From: Rhizobiales bacterium 63-22
GTDB lineage: Bacteria > Pseudomonadota > Alphaproteobacteria > Rhizobiales > Rhizobiaceae
Direction of reading: 5' to 3'
Assembly: GCA_001898995.1 (NCBI GenBank)
Contig: MKVZ01000017.1
Coordinates: 479,138 to 543,137 of the forward strand
Length of the DNA stretch: 64,000 nt
Under the pieces are notes generated by a model, which saw nothing but the letters and a program-made list of their open reading frames with translations, was not told the origin of the DNA and did not search any database. This document shows positions 50,710 through 60,734 of the stretch, in pieces. The first letter of the stretch is position 1; the number at the start of each line of letters is the position of its first letter. The translations under genes were made by a program, and so were the position numbers.

Positions 50710-51150
50710 TTACTGATCGGCCGATACGCTGGGTCTGGCCTGCCGCCGCTTTTCGAAGAAAAGCAGCACACGGAACACAATATAGATCAGGATGCAGACC
50801 CCATAATAGGCCACGATCACCGGCCGGGATTCGAAATAGCGCGAGAAGACGGAATAGATGGCCATTTCCGCCGCCGCGGCGGCGAACCACAGCACTGCGC
50901 CCCACGGCGCGCGCATCCAGAGCCCGGTGGCGGCGACCGGCAGCAGGACGGCCAGCGCCGCGGCGGCGGTCTGCCACATCCACGGCATCAGGTCGAAGCG
51001 CCACAGCAAGCCCGGACGAAGACCGATCAGGCGCACCCAGTAAAACACGCCGCCGGCCAGCGCCAGAAGTGCCAGCAGCCGCATGAAGCCTGTGAAGGCC
51101 CATTCGGTCGTGCTCGGCTGCACATGCTGGCGAAACTCGTCCATCCGCAT
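50710..51150 (-). CDS. DUF6163-like membrane protein
   Basis: 146 residues from ATG 51150 (MRMDEFRQHVQPSTTEWAF); an ATG at 51144 is equally possible. Four hydrophobic helices (for example GFMRLLALLALAGGVFYWV and VIVAYYGVCILIYIVF) and a basic end KRRQARPS. It matches the small four-helix protein commonly next to ldtR in Hyphomicrobiales. The start overlaps the stop of the upstream hydrolase (TGATG). Function unknown. Confidence 0.85.
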   Translation of the reverse strand: MRMDEFRQHVQPSTTEWAFTGFMRLLALLALAGGVFYWVRLIGLRPGLLWRFDLMPWMWQTAAAALAVLLPVAATGLWMRAPWGAVLWFAAAAAEMAIYSVFSRYFESRPVIVAYYGVCILIYIVFRVLLFFEKRRQARPSVSADQ

Positions 51151-52199
51151 CAGAAGGTCAGCTCCGCGTCGCCCAGCCCGGCGAAATAGGCATCGACCTG
51201 CGCGGGCGTCACCGCGTCCAGCGAGACTGGCTGCCACGCCGGCGCACCGTCCTTGTCCACCAGCACGGCGCGCACGCCCTCATAGAAATCATGCCCCTCG
51301 ATCATACGGCTGGCAATGCGGTATTCCATGCGCATGTTATCGTCGAGATCGAGCGCAAGCCCCTCGGACATTTCGCGGAAAATGACCGCAACGCTGGTGG
51401 GCGAGCGGGTCGCGATCACCTTGAGGATATCCGCCGCCGGTCTCGATCCCGAAGCGGCCATCTTCTCCAGCACGGAAAGGCAATCTTCGAGGGTCTCCCC
51501 GGAAAAGCCCTCGCCGATGACCTGCCTCGTCTCCATATCCGTCTCGAAATCGGGATACTGGCAGCGGACCAGCGCCGCATCGAGATCGGCGGTGGTGACG
51601 AGATCGTCGCGCAGATCGTTGAGATCACGGGCCTCGACCGCATGGGTGGCGATGCCGCTTTGCAGGCAGTCGCCCCAGCGGACGCGGTTGCCGGTCAGCG
51701 CGAGATAATAGCCGAACTTGTCGTGGAGACGCGGCAGGAAAGCGCTGCCGCCGACATCGGGAAAGAAGCCGATGGCGGTTTCCGGCATGGCGAAGAGCGT
51801 GTTTTCCGTCACGATACGGTGGGAGCCATGCACCGATATGCCGGCTCCGCCGCCCATGACGATGCCGTCGAGCAGCGCGACATAGGGTTTGGGAAAACGT
51901 CCGATGCGGGCATTGAGACGGTATTCGTCGCGGAAGAAATCATAGGCCGGCGCGCCTGACTTGCCCGCCCGGTAAGCGGCGGCCACGTCGCCGCCGGCGC
52001 AGAAGGCCCGGCCCTCGCCCTCCACGATCACCAGCGCGACTTCGGGATCTTGCTCCCACGCCTGCAAGGCACGGTCGAGCGCCAGCACCATGTCGTGGGT
52101 GAGCGCGTTGAGCGCGGAAGGCCGTGTCAGCTTCACCAGCCCCGCCTTGCCCCTGCGCTCGAAGCTGATATCGCTGCCACCGCCGAAATCGATCTCCAT
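51150..52199 (-). CDS. 3-hydroxyisobutyryl-CoA hydrolase (enoyl-CoA hydratase family)
   Basis: A 349-residue crotonase-fold protein. Oxyanion-hole segments EGRAFCAGGDVAAAY and VMGGGAGISVHGSHRI, and the MPETAIGFFPDVGGSAFLPRL motif and a C-terminal extension with VAVIFREMSEGLAL distinguish HIBYL-CoA hydrolases from short enoyl-CoA hydratases. It acts in valine breakdown. It is divergent from hemB and coupled to the DUF6163 gene. Confidence 0.92.
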   Translation of the reverse strand: MEIDFGGGSDISFERRGKAGLVKLTRPSALNALTHDMVLALDRALQAWEQDPEVALVIVEGEGRAFCAGGDVAAAYRAGKSGAPAYDFFRDEYRLNARIGRFPKPYVALLDGIVMGGGAGISVHGSHRIVTENTLFAMPETAIGFFPDVGGSAFLPRLHDKFGYYLALTGNRVRWGDCLQSGIATHAVEARDLNDLRDDLVTTADLDAALVRCQYPDFETDMETRQVIGEGFSGETLEDCLSVLEKMAASGSRPAADILKVIATRSPTSVAVIFREMSEGLALDLDDNMRMEYRIASRMIEGHDFYEGVRAVLVDKDGAPAWQPVSLDAVTPAQVDAYFAGLGDAELTF

Positions 52200-52383
52200 A
52201 TCCTCTCTTCCCTTCGGTTCCCTGCCTGCAAGGGGTAGGAAGTGATGGCCCCCGCGTCAATCCCGCACAGGCCTGAGAGGGGCCAAAGTTCTTGGTTTCA
52301 CCACTTTTCCCGTGATAAACGGGGCGCAGCCATATTGCCCCGCGTTTTGCGCAGGAACGGCCGCAGTTTCAGGATCGACAATC

Positions 52384-53424
52384 ATGACAGACCGCCAGTC
52401 CCGCTCGTCTTCCGCCGATATCAGCCGTCATGTCGACGATGTCACCGGCAGCCGCCGCCTGCGCCGGATGCGCAAGGCCGACTGGTCGCGGCGGCTGGTA
52501 CAGGAAAGCCGGCTGACGGTGGACGATCTCATCCTGCCCTTCTTCCTGACCGGCGGGACGGGCGTCAGCGAACCGGTGGAAGCCATGCCGGGCGTGGAGC
52601 GCCATTCGGTCGACCGCGCCGTGCGGCTGGCGGAACGGGCGGCGAAGCTCGGCATCCCGGCCATCGCTCCTTTCCCGCGCGAGAGCGCCGACGTCAAGAC
52701 CGACGACGGCGCCTTCGTCGCCAGTCCCGACAATCTCATCAACCGCGCCGTGCGCGCGATCAAGAAGGAAATACCGGAGATCGGCATCATCACCGACGCC
52801 GCACTCGATCCTTTCACCACCCACGGCCATGACGGCATCCTGCGCGGCGGCGAGATCGTCAACGACGAATCGGTCGCCATGGTGGTGCGCGGCGCGCTGG
52901 CTCAGGCGGAAGCCGGCGCGGACATCATCGCGCCGTCCGACATGATGGACGGGCGCATCGGCGCCATCCGGCAGGCGCTGGACGAAAACGGCTTCCAGCA
53001 TATCCCGATCATGTCCTATGCGACCAAGTTCGCCTCCGCCTTCTACGGCCCTTATCGTGACGCGATCGGCACGCTGGGGCTGCTCAAAGGCGACAAGAAG
53101 ACCTATTACCTCGACCCCGCCAATGGCGAGGAGGCGGTGCGCGAGGCCGCGCAGGACGTAGCCGAAGGCGCGGACATGCTGATGGTCAAGCCCGGCCTGC
53201 CCTATCTCGACGTCATCCAGCGGCTCAAGGTCGAACTGGGCCTGCCGACCTTCGCCTATCAGGTGTCCGGTGAATATGCGATGATCAGGGCCGCGGGCAT
53301 CAATGGCTGGGTGGACGAAGAGCGGGTGATGATGGAAAGCCTGCTCGCCTTCAAGCGCGCAGGCTGCGACGGCATCCTGACTTACTTCGCGCTGGACGTG
53401 GCGGAAAAACTCAAGACGCTTTAA
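52384..53424 (+). CDS. hemB: Delta-aminolevulinic acid dehydratase (porphobilinogen synthase)
   Basis: 346 residues from ATG 52384. Active-site lysines are in MSYATKFASAFYGPYRDA and DMLMVKPGLPYLD. The region where zinc-type enzymes have three cysteines reads TDAALDPFTTHGHDG, with Asp instead of Cys, so this is the Mg-dependent type known from Bradyrhizobium and Pseudomonas. It condenses two ALA to porphobilinogen for heme and corrinoid synthesis. Confidence 0.97.
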   Translation: MTDRQSRSSSADISRHVDDVTGSRRLRRMRKADWSRRLVQESRLTVDDLILPFFLTGGTGVSEPVEAMPGVERHSVDRAVRLAERAAKLGIPAIAPFPRESADVKTDDGAFVASPDNLINRAVRAIKKEIPEIGIITDAALDPFTTHGHDGILRGGEIVNDESVAMVVRGALAQAEAGADIIAPSDMMDGRIGAIRQALDENGFQHIPIMSYATKFASAFYGPYRDAIGTLGLLKGDKKTYYLDPANGEEAVREAAQDVAEGADMLMVKPGLPYLDVIQRLKVELGLPTFAYQVSGEYAMIRAAGINGWVDEERVMMESLLAFKRAGCDGILTYFALDVAEKLKTL

Positions 53425-53452
53425 GTCTTTGTTTTTGCCGCATTTATGCGAC

Positions 53453-53472
53453 GCCAAATGTTTCCATTTGGC
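53453..53472. terminator. Hairpin between converging hemB and LysR genes
   Basis: Stem gccaaatg (53453-53460) and catttggc (53465-53472), loop tttc. T-run is weak on both sides, so termination is only possible. Confidence 0.45.
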
Positions 53473-53492
53473 TGCAAAATGCTATAGGCTGA

Positions 53493-54395
53493 TCAGGCCT
53501 GCCCGCGCAATTCGCGCGCGACCTCGATGAAGGCGCGCAGTTTTGGTGCGAGCGCCGCACGCTTCGGAAAATAGGCGAACAGGCCCGGCTCCTCGACGGC
53601 GGTCTCCGGCAGAACGGCGACGAGCCTGCCCCCGGCAAGGTCGGTACGCACCAGCGGCTCGAAAATATAGGCGATGCCCACACCCGCGAGGGCGAAATCC
53701 CGCGCCTGCAAGGGATCGGTCAGAATGGCCGAGCCGACCGCTGCGACCGATACGTCACGTCCCTCTTCCCGAACTTCCCAGTCATAAAGGCCGCCCGACC
53801 GGATCAGCCGGAAGCCGATGCAGTTATGTTCAGGCAGCGCGGCGATATCCGCCGGCATGCCCCGGCGCGCGATATAGGCGGGCGAAGCGACCATCAGCGC
53901 GCGGAATGGCGGCGTCAGGGCGACGGCAACCATGTCCTGCGCGATCATGCCGCCAAGCCGCACGCCGGCATCGAACCCGAGTTCCACGATGTCGGACAGC
54001 CCATCGTCGGCGACGATCTCCAGCGTCACGTCGGGATAGCGCACGGCCATTTCGGCCGCAATCGCGGCAAGCGCCATGGGAGCCGCGATACGCGGCGCAT
54101 TGATGCGCAGATGGCCGCTCGCCCGTCCGCGAATGGAGCGCACGCGCTCGATCCCGTCGCCGATATCGGCGAGCGCGGGGCCAATCGCGGCGATGAGCGT
54201 TTGACCGGCTTCCGTCAAGTGAACGCTGCGTGTCGTGCGCGCGAACAGAGGCTGGCCAAGTCGTTCCTCGACCTGACGCACGGCATGGCTGACGGCCGAC
54301 GGGGTCATACCGAGCGATGCCGATGCGGCGGCAAACCCGCCGCAACGCGCGACGGCCACGACAACCGGCAGATGAACGAGAAGATCGCGATCCAT
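53493..54395 (-). CDS. LysR-family transcriptional regulator
   Basis: 300 residues from ATG 54395 (MDRDLLVHLPVVVAVARCGGF). N-terminal HTH: FAAASASLGMTPSAVSHAVR and ERLGQPLFARTTR; the rest is the substrate-binding regulatory domain. Divergent from an SDR gene 122 bp away, which it most likely controls. The inducer is unknown. An ATG 18 bases upstream is an alternative start. Confidence 0.92.
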   Translation of the reverse strand: MDRDLLVHLPVVVAVARCGGFAAASASLGMTPSAVSHAVRQVEERLGQPLFARTTRSVHLTEAGQTLIAAIGPALADIGDGIERVRSIRGRASGHLRINAPRIAAPMALAAIAAEMAVRYPDVTLEIVADDGLSDIVELGFDAGVRLGGMIAQDMVAVALTPPFRALMVASPAYIARRGMPADIAALPEHNCIGFRLIRSGGLYDWEVREEGRDVSVAAVGSAILTDPLQARDFALAGVGIAYIFEPLVRTDLAGGRLVAVLPETAVEEPGLFAYFPKRAALAPKLRAFIEVARELRGQA

Positions 54396-54517
54396 TGCTG
54401 AGCTATATTGCATAAAGCATGAAGACAAAGCAAGCTTATCGTCGAATAGGGCGATGTTTACCATTCCTTGCATCGGGGGGCTTTTCCGCCCGGATCAATC
54501 CAAGGAAGGACAGAGGC

Positions 54518-55363
54518 ATGACCGCTCATCATGAACACGTAAAAACCTGGTTCGTCACCGGCGCTTCTTCGGGCATCGGCCTTGCGCTGGTGCATTATGC
54601 GCTGGACCAGGGTCACAATGTCGTGGCGACCGCCCGTTCGATCGCACGGCTGGCGGCGCTGCGCGACGAAGCGCCGGAACGGGTGCTGATCCATCGCCTC
54701 GACGTGACCGCTCCCGGCGAGGCGGCAGCGGCGCTTAAAGCCGCGCGCGAGCGCTTCGGCCGTATCGACGTTCTTATCAACAATGCCGGCTACGGCATCG
54801 TCGGCGCGCTGGAAGAAACGCCGGAAAGCGAATTGCGGGCGCAGATGGAGACGAATTTCTTCGGCGCATGGGCGGTGACGCAGGCCGCGCTGCCGCTCAT
54901 GCGCGAACAAGGAGCGGGTGCGATCGTCAATATATCCAGCCTCGGCGGCCGGCTTTCCTTCGCAGGCTTCAGCGCCTATTCAGCATCGAAATTCGCGCTC
55001 GAAGGCATGTCGGAAGCACTTGCCGAAGAAATGGCGCCCTTCGGCGTCAAGGTGCTGATCGTCGAGCCGGGCCAGATGCGCACCGCTTTCGCCAGCGAGT
55101 CGCTGCGGCACATGCCGGCGCTGGACGCCTATGCGCAGACGGTCGGCCAGACGCGCACCTTCACCCACGCGATGGACGGCGCGCAGACGGGCGATCCCGA
55201 CAAGATGGGCCACGCCATCGACGCTGCCCTTGCCGCAGATGCAACGCCGCTGCGCCTTCAACTCGGCACCGACGCGGTGGACATGGTGCGCACGCACACG
55301 AAACGGATGCTATCCGATCTGGCTGCATGGGAGAAGGTCGGCCGTTCGGTCGCGCTCGACTGA
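54518..55363 (+). CDS. SDR-family oxidoreductase
   Basis: 281 residues from ATG 54518 with a strong aaggaagga site. Classical short-chain dehydrogenase: cofactor loop TGASSGIG (near residues 15-22), NNAGYG, catalytic Ser in NISSLGG and YSASK (Tyr and Lys). Two Arg near the NADP-binding loop (TARSIARL) suggest NADP(H). Divergent from the LysR regulator. Substrate unknown. Confidence 0.93.
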   Translation: MTAHHEHVKTWFVTGASSGIGLALVHYALDQGHNVVATARSIARLAALRDEAPERVLIHRLDVTAPGEAAAALKAARERFGRIDVLINNAGYGIVGALEETPESELRAQMETNFFGAWAVTQAALPLMREQGAGAIVNISSLGGRLSFAGFSAYSASKFALEGMSEALAEEMAPFGVKVLIVEPGQMRTAFASESLRHMPALDAYAQTVGQTRTFTHAMDGAQTGDPDKMGHAIDAALAADATPLRLQLGTDAVDMVRTHTKRMLSDLAAWEKVGRSVALD

Positions 55364-55481
55364 GCTCGCCGGGGGCAGCGGTTGAAAATAACGGCCGCCG
55401 ACCCCATCTGGTGGTGTGTCCCGTTCAAACGGGCGCGGCCGGGAACGATTTTGTTGCGGCTCACCTAAGATGAGAGAGACA

Positions 55482-55952
55482 ATGACCGATCATATCCTCA
55501 ATGGCGAGATTGTAGCTCCGCGCTATGAGAATTATGCGCTGTTCGACGGCGTGCGCACGCGCCGGATCGTGGCTTTTCTTATCGATTACATCATCGTTTT
55601 CCTGCTCTGCATTCCGGCCGCTATCCTGATCGCGCTGCTCGGCGTGCTGACGCTCGGCATCGGCTGGGCGCTCTACGGCATATTGTTTCCGCTGGTCGCG
55701 CTGATCTACGTGGCGCGCACCTTGGGCGGCCCGAGGCAGGCGACCAAGGGGATGCAGATGATGAACATCAGGCTGGTGCGGCTCGAAGGCGGCACGGTGG
55801 ACCCGATGCTAGCCATCGTCCATACGGTGCTGTTCTGGGGCCTCAACGTGGTGCTGACGCCGCTGATCCTGCTGGCCACGCTGGTACTCGACCGGAAGCG
55901 CACCGTGCATGACCTCCTGCTCGGCACCGCCGTCATCCGCACGGACCGCTGA
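55482..55952 (+). CDS. RDD-family membrane protein
   Basis: 156 residues from ATG 55482; an ATG at 55470 is possible. The RDD domain begins with VRTRRIVAFLIDYIIVF and includes a GGPRQATKGMQMMNIRLVR segment, then two more hydrophobic stretches and the RKRTVHDLLLGTAVI end. Family members are inner-membrane proteins, some linked to ion transport; no specific role can be given. It is followed by bpt on the same strand. Confidence 0.9.
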   Translation: MTDHILNGEIVAPRYENYALFDGVRTRRIVAFLIDYIIVFLLCIPAAILIALLGVLTLGIGWALYGILFPLVALIYVARTLGGPRQATKGMQMMNIRLVRLEGGTVDPMLAIVHTVLFWGLNVVLTPLILLATLVLDRKRTVHDLLLGTAVIRTDR

Positions 55953-56075
55953 GCGGCCTACCCCTGCAAATTTAGGCCTCGCAAAAATTTCAGGCCCGGT
56001 CGCGCAAATGTCTATTGACCTTTGGCGCGGCCGGTTCGATTCTCGTGTCGTATCTTGGTGGTTTCGGTAGCGCCG

Positions 56076-56105
56076 TTCCGTGGATATCGTCCTTCCGTGG
56101 ATATC
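56076..56105 (+). repeat. 13-bp direct repeat just before bpt
   Basis: ttccgtggatatc occurs at 56076-56088 and 56093-56105, three bases ahead of the start codon, 17 bp from start to start. It may be a recent local duplication or an RNA or protein site. Confidence 0.5.
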
Positions 56106-56107
56106 AG

Positions 56108-56857
56108 ATGACCCATCAACCGCAGCAGTCTCCGCAGTTCTTCCTGACCGCGCCCTCGCCATGCCCCTATCTCGAGGGACAGATGGAGCGCAAGGTATTC
56201 ACGCATCTGGTCGGGGACAGGGCCAACGAGATCAACGATCTTCTCACGCAGGGCGGCTTCCGCCGCTCGCAGAACATCGCCTACCGACCGGCCTGCGAAC
56301 TGTGCCGCGCCTGCGTTTCGGTGCGCATCCTCGTCAATGAATTCTCCCAGACACGCAATATGCGCCGTATCTGGAAGGCCAATCACGATCTCGTCGGGCG
56401 CCTGCACAAGGCGCAGCCGAGCACCGAACAATATACTCTGTTCCGCGACTATCTCGACGCGCGCCACGAATCCGGCGGCATGTCCGATATGAGCGTCCTC
56501 GATTATGCGATGATGGTCGAGGACACGCATGTGAACACGCAGGTCATCGAATACCGGCGGCGCGGGCCGGACAGCTTCATCGATGCGCGCGGCGACGGAG
56601 AACTGGTGGCCACGGCGCTGACCGATGTGATGGCAGACGGCCTTTCCATGGTCTATTCCTTCTTCTCGCCGCACATGCACGAGCGTTCGCTCGGCACTTT
56701 CATGATCCTAGACCATATCGAGCGCGCGCGCGCAGCGGGCCTGCCGCATGTCTATCTCGGCTACTGGGTCGAGGGATCGCGCAAGATGCAGTACAAGATT
56801 CGCTTCACGCCGCAGGAACATCTTGGCCCGCGCGGCTGGCAGCGCTTCGAAGGTTGA
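56108..56857 (+). CDS. bpt: Aspartate/glutamate leucyltransferase
   Basis: 249 residues from ATG 56108. It matches the bacterial ATE1-like Bpt family, which moves Leu from tRNA to N-terminal Asp or Glu of proteins, marking them for ClpAP via ClpS. The N-terminal domain shows [16 protein letters not shown] and [15 protein letters not shown], and the C-terminal domain [21 protein letters not shown] and [14 protein letters not shown]. Length is normal. Confidence 0.95.
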   Translation: MTHQPQQSPQFFLTAPSPCPYLEGQMERKVFTHLVGDRANEINDLLTQGGFRRSQNIAYRPACELCRACVSVRILVNEFSQTRNMRRIWKANHDLVGRLHKAQPSTEQYTLFRDYLDARHESGGMSDMSVLDYAMMVEDTHVNTQVIEYRRRGPDSFIDARGDGELVATALTDVMADGLSMVYSFFSPHMHERSLGTFMILDHIERARAAGLPHVYLGYWVEGSRKMQYKIRFTPQEHLGPRGWQRFEG

Positions 56858-56864
56858 ATCAAAA

Positions 56865-56949
56865 AGGGCCGCTATCTTTTTGTTTTTACGCATTGTCCTG
56901 ATGCAAAAGCGCGAAACGCTCTTGCTGGAAATGCTTCGGGCGGCCCTTT
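56865..56949. terminator. Terminator-like inverted repeat with a RIME-like element in its loop
   Basis: Arms aaagggccgc (about 56865-56874) and gcggcccttt (56940-56949) can pair, with a long 65-base loop that contains a RIME-like palindrome (56890-56934). It lies between the converging bpt and parC genes. Confidence 0.55.
56890..56934. repeat. RIME-like palindrome (second sequence class)
   Basis: Begins tttttacgcatt, with interior gcaaaagcgc and a ttgctggaaatgc end, like the copies at 19677 and 46877 but with shorter arms. It sits between the two arms of the terminator-like repeat. Confidence 0.6.
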
Positions 56950-56953
56950 CCGT

Positions 56954-59266
56954 TCAGAATTTCCCCGACCGCGGAAAGCCCTTGGGCACCAGACGCCCGG
57001 CCGAAGCGCGGGGGCCGAGCCATTCGGCGAGTTCGCCGCTGCTGCGGGTGAAGGTGCGCTCGGCCGAATCCTGCCAAGTGAGGCCCCCGGCAATGGCGAA
57101 AGTGCGAATGTCCGACACACCGCCATCCTTGTATTTTTGCAGGCGAACGCCCTTGCCGCGCGTCATTTCCGGGACTTCCGACAGCGGGAACACCAGCATC
57201 TTGCGGTTCTCGCCCACCACGGCGACATGATCGCCGGCGATGCGGATGCACAGCTTCGCCTCGTCCGGGGCCTTGACGTTCATCACCTGCTTGCCCTTGC
57301 GGGTATTCGCTACCGCCTCGGCTTCCGGCACGACGAAGCCGTTGCCCTCGTGGCTGACCAGAAGCAGCTTCGCGGACGGGTCATGCACGAAGGCGGTGAG
57401 GATATCCTGATCGTTCTCCATATCGACAAGGATGCGGATCGGCTCGCCATTGCCGCGCCCGCCCGGCAGCGTGTTGGCGCCGATGGTGAAGAACTTGCCG
57501 CCGGTGGTGAAGAAGAGAAGCTTGTCGGTGGTCTCGGCATGGAAGGCGAGCTTAAGCTTGTCGCCTTCCTTGAAGGACAGCGTCGAGAAATCGGCCAGAT
57601 GACCTTTCATGGCGCGCAGCCAGCCCTTTTCCGACACGACGATGGTGACCGGCTCGCGCTCGATCATCGCATGATGAATGTCGGTTAAGTCGTGGGTCGG
57701 TGCCTCGGCGAAGATGGTGCGGCGCTTGCCGAGCGCCGTCGCGGGGCCGAACTTCTCGCGCACGGCCTTGATCTCGGCGCTGATCTTCTTCCATTGCCGG
57801 GTGCCGGAATCGAGCAGCGCCCGAAGATCGGCCTGCTCGGCGGTGAGCGCGTCGAATTCCTTGCGGATCTCGAATTCCTCCAGCTTGCGCAGCGAGCGCA
57901 GGCGCATGTTGAGGATCGACTCGGCCTGAACGTCGGTCAGTTCGAAGGCCCGCATCAATTCCTGCTTCGGCTCGTCCTCCTCGCGGATGATGCGGATCAC
58001 TTCGTCCAGATTGAGATAGGCGATGAGAAAACCGCCGAGAATCTCAAGCCGCCGCCCGATCTCGTCCAAACGGAACTGCGAGCGGCGGACAAGCACGTCC
58101 TTGCGGTGTTCGAGCCATTCGCGCAGCACGCCGCCGAGAGACAAGACATTCGGCACCTTGCCGTGCGACAGCACGTTCATATTGAGCGAGAAGCGGCTTT
58201 CAAGCCCGGTCAGCTTGAACAGCGATTCCATCAGCAGTTCGGGATTGACGGTGCGGTTCTTCGGCTCCAGCACGATGCGGATATCTTCCGCCGACTCGTC
58301 ACGGATATCGTCGAGCAGCGGCAGTTTTTTGGCCAGAAGCAGCTCGGCGATCTTCTCGATCAACGCCGATTTCTGCACCTGATAGGGGATTTCAGTGACG
58401 ACGACCACCCATGTGCCGCGATTGCCCTCCTCCTTGTGCCAGCGCGCCCGCACGCGGAACGCGCCGCGCCCGGTACGGTAGGCGTCGACGATATTGGCGT
58501 GATCCTCGACCAGAACGCCACCGGTGGGGAAATCCGGGCCGCGCACCTTGCATTTGAGCAGCGCCGCCGGGTCGGTCTTCGCCTCTTCCAGCAAGGCTTC
58601 CCATTGCTGGGGCGAGGTCAGCAGTTCCTCGACGGGCGCGTCGGGATGGTTGATGAGATAAAGCGCGGCGGAGCAAAGCTCGGCCACATTGTGCGGCGGA
58701 ATATTGGTCGCCATGCCGACCGCAATACCCGCCGAACCGTTGGCGAGCAGGTTCGGAAACGCGCCGGGCAGAACAATCGGCTCTTCGTCTTCCTCGTTAT
58801 AGGTCGGGCGAAAGTCGATGGCGTTCTCGTTGATTCCTTCGAGCAGCAGCGTCGCCACTTCGGTCATGCGCGCCTCGGTGTAGCGCATGGCCGCCGCGTT
58901 ATCGCCGTCGATATTGCCGAAATTGCCCTGCCCGTCCACCAGCGGATAGCGCACGGCGAAATCCTGCGCCAGACGCACCAAGGCTTCATAGATCGAGGCG
59001 TCGCCGTGGGGGTGGAACTTGCCCATCACGTCGCCGACGATGCGGGCGCATTTGGCATAGGCCTGATCCGGGTTGAGGCGCAAAAGCCGCATGGCGTGCA
59101 TGATGCGGCGATGCACCGGCTTCAGCCCGTCGCGCACGTCCGGCAGCGCCCGATGCATGATCGTCGACAGCGCGTAAGCGAGGTAACGTTCCTCAAGGGC
59201 CGACTTGAGATCGACCTTTTCGATGTTCTCTTCGCCGTCGCCCGGCGGAATCAGACTTTTTCCCAT
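56954..59266 (-). CDS. parC: DNA topoisomerase IV subunit A
   Basis: 770 residues from ATG 59266 ([15 protein letters not shown]). The N-terminal core has [21 protein letters not shown] and the active-site tyrosine in [13 protein letters not shown]; the C-terminal domain of about 250 residues lacks the full GyrA-box and is shorter than in GyrA, favouring ParC. It decatenates daughter chromosomes with ParE. The upstream 38 codons of open frame carry no similarity. Confidence 0.94.
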   Translation of the reverse strand: MGKSLIPPGDGEENIEKVDLKSALEERYLAYALSTIMHRALPDVRDGLKPVHRRIMHAMRLLRLNPDQAYAKCARIVGDVMGKFHPHGDASIYEALVRLAQDFAVRYPLVDGQGNFGNIDGDNAAAMRYTEARMTEVATLLLEGINENAIDFRPTYNEEDEEPIVLPGAFPNLLANGSAGIAVGMATNIPPHNVAELCSAALYLINHPDAPVEELLTSPQQWEALLEEAKTDPAALLKCKVRGPDFPTGGVLVEDHANIVDAYRTGRGAFRVRARWHKEEGNRGTWVVVVTEIPYQVQKSALIEKIAELLLAKKLPLLDDIRDESAEDIRIVLEPKNRTVNPELLMESLFKLTGLESRFSLNMNVLSHGKVPNVLSLGGVLREWLEHRKDVLVRRSQFRLDEIGRRLEILGGFLIAYLNLDEVIRIIREEDEPKQELMRAFELTDVQAESILNMRLRSLRKLEEFEIRKEFDALTAEQADLRALLDSGTRQWKKISAEIKAVREKFGPATALGKRRTIFAEAPTHDLTDIHHAMIEREPVTIVVSEKGWLRAMKGHLADFSTLSFKEGDKLKLAFHAETTDKLLFFTTGGKFFTIGANTLPGGRGNGEPIRILVDMENDQDILTAFVHDPSAKLLLVSHEGNGFVVPEAEAVANTRKGKQVMNVKAPDEAKLCIRIAGDHVAVVGENRKMLVFPLSEVPEMTRGKGVRLQKYKDGGVSDIRTFAIAGGLTWQDSAERTFTRSSGELAEWLGPRASAGRLVPKGFPRSGKF

Positions 59267-59348
59267 GGCTTTTCGTACCAATTGCGCGATTCGGCGGCAA
59301 GCGCCCACCGGAACCAATCCAGTACATTTGTATGCCTTCCTTTTATTT

Positions 59349-59397
59349 GAGCATCGGATTTTCCGAAAACCGGTTCCCACTTTTCAGTCCGATGCGC
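59349..59397. repeat. RIME-like palindromic element upstream of parC
   Basis: Arms gagcatcgga (from 59349) and tccgatgcgc (to 59397), interior ccgaaaaccggttcccacttttc, the inverse orientation of the copy at 32612. It lies in the divergent region between parC and the secreted protein gene. Confidence 0.75.
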
Positions 59398-59506
59398 ATC
59401 GTCGCAAATCCGCCGCCATTGCCGTTCTATAGAGCGGACATATTGTTCAATGACGCAGTATCGGTCTATCAAGACTCACTGAAATAAATATAGGCAGGAG
59501 CTTCCC

Positions 59507-60703
59507 ATGCAGGTTTTCGTCACTCTCCCCCCGGCGGTGCGCGTGCTTGCGGCCGGCACGGCGCTTTCGCTTGCCTTCGGCGGCGTGGCCATGGCGGCCG
59601 ATGCCAATGCCGTCGCGGACCGCCTCAAGGCGCTTTATGCGGAAAAGGGCGCCACATTGAGCTTCGACGCCGTTCAGGCCAGCGGCTCAGATATCGTGCT
59701 CAAGGGAACGACGGTCAAACTGCCATGGCGGGAGCAGACATCGCTTCCCGTCGGCGACGTGACGCTCCAGAACGTCACCGACCAGCCGGACGGCGGCTAC
59801 AAGGTGGCCCATGTGACGGTGCCCGATTTCAATATCCCGGCCACGGCGGATAAAGGCAATTCCGCCAGCTTCTCCGGCATGGCGATCGAAAATCTCGTCA
59901 TTCCGTCCGAATCGGCCAAAGGGCCGCTCGACGACATGCTGAGCTATGACAAACTGACCATCAACGAGGTCCATGCCGGCAAGCAGGGCGGCGGCAACGC
60001 GGACATCAAGGGTATCGATATTTCCTTCGACAAGTCGCAAGAGCCGGAAAAGATGGGCTATTCCGCCACCGTTGCCAGCATCGACGCGACTTTTCCCGAC
60101 GGGGTCGGGAACCCGCTCGCACCGCTCGACACCAACACCCTGCATGCCACCCTCGACATAAAGGGCACATGGTCGCCCAATTCCGGCGATCTCACCTTCG
60201 ACAAGCTTGAAATCGACGCCGCCGATCTTGGCAAGCTCAATATCACGGGCAGCTTCGGCGGCTATGATCTCGCCTTCCTCGACGCGGTGAAGAAGACGCG
60301 GACGAGCATGCGCAAGGCCAACACCGACAAGAAGGCCGCCAGCCTCGCCATGCTCGGACTGGCGGAACAGCTCAACGTCAAGAGCCTGTCGATCCGCTTC
60401 GACAACGACCAGCTTACCCAGAAACTGCTCGCCCATTACGCCAAGCTTCAGGGTGCCGACGCCAAGACGCTCAGCCAGCAAGTGCAGATGATGGTGCCGC
60501 TGATGGCGACGCGGTTGAAGAACCCCGATTTCACCCAGCAGCTCAAGGCGGCGTCGGACAAATATTTCAGTGACCCGAAGTCGCTCACCATCTCCGCCTC
60601 GCCCGATCAGCCGGTGACCTTCGCCTCCATTGCCGCCACCGCCTCGCTGGACCCGACCAAGATCATCCAGCTTCTCAAGGTCGGCGTGGACGCGAACAAC
60701 TGA
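59507..60703 (+). CDS. Secreted protein of unknown function (398 aa)
   Basis: ATG at 59507 is preceded by gcaggag. A signal peptide ends near AMA|AD. The mature part is rich in beta-strand-like repeats (for example the TVKLPWREQT and VTVPDFNIPA segments) with a helical middle (FLDAVKKTRTSMRKANTDKK). It probably works in the periplasm or envelope. I do not recognise the family; AsmA- or DUF945-like proteins have a similar look. It is divergent from parC and converges with the LMW-PTP-like gene at 60735. Confidence 0.75.
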   Translation: MQVFVTLPPAVRVLAAGTALSLAFGGVAMAADANAVADRLKALYAEKGATLSFDAVQASGSDIVLKGTTVKLPWREQTSLPVGDVTLQNVTDQPDGGYKVAHVTVPDFNIPATADKGNSASFSGMAIENLVIPSESAKGPLDDMLSYDKLTINEVHAGKQGGGNADIKGIDISFDKSQEPEKMGYSATVASIDATFPDGVGNPLAPLDTNTLHATLDIKGTWSPNSGDLTFDKLEIDAADLGKLNITGSFGGYDLAFLDAVKKTRTSMRKANTDKKAASLAMLGLAEQLNVKSLSIRFDNDQLTQKLLAHYAKLQGADAKTLSQQVQMMVPLMATRLKNPDFTQQLKAASDKYFSDPKSLTISASPDQPVTFASIAATASLDPTKIIQLLKVGVDANN

Positions 60704-60734
60704 TCCCCGGCTGCCGCAAGGGCGCCGGAAACGC

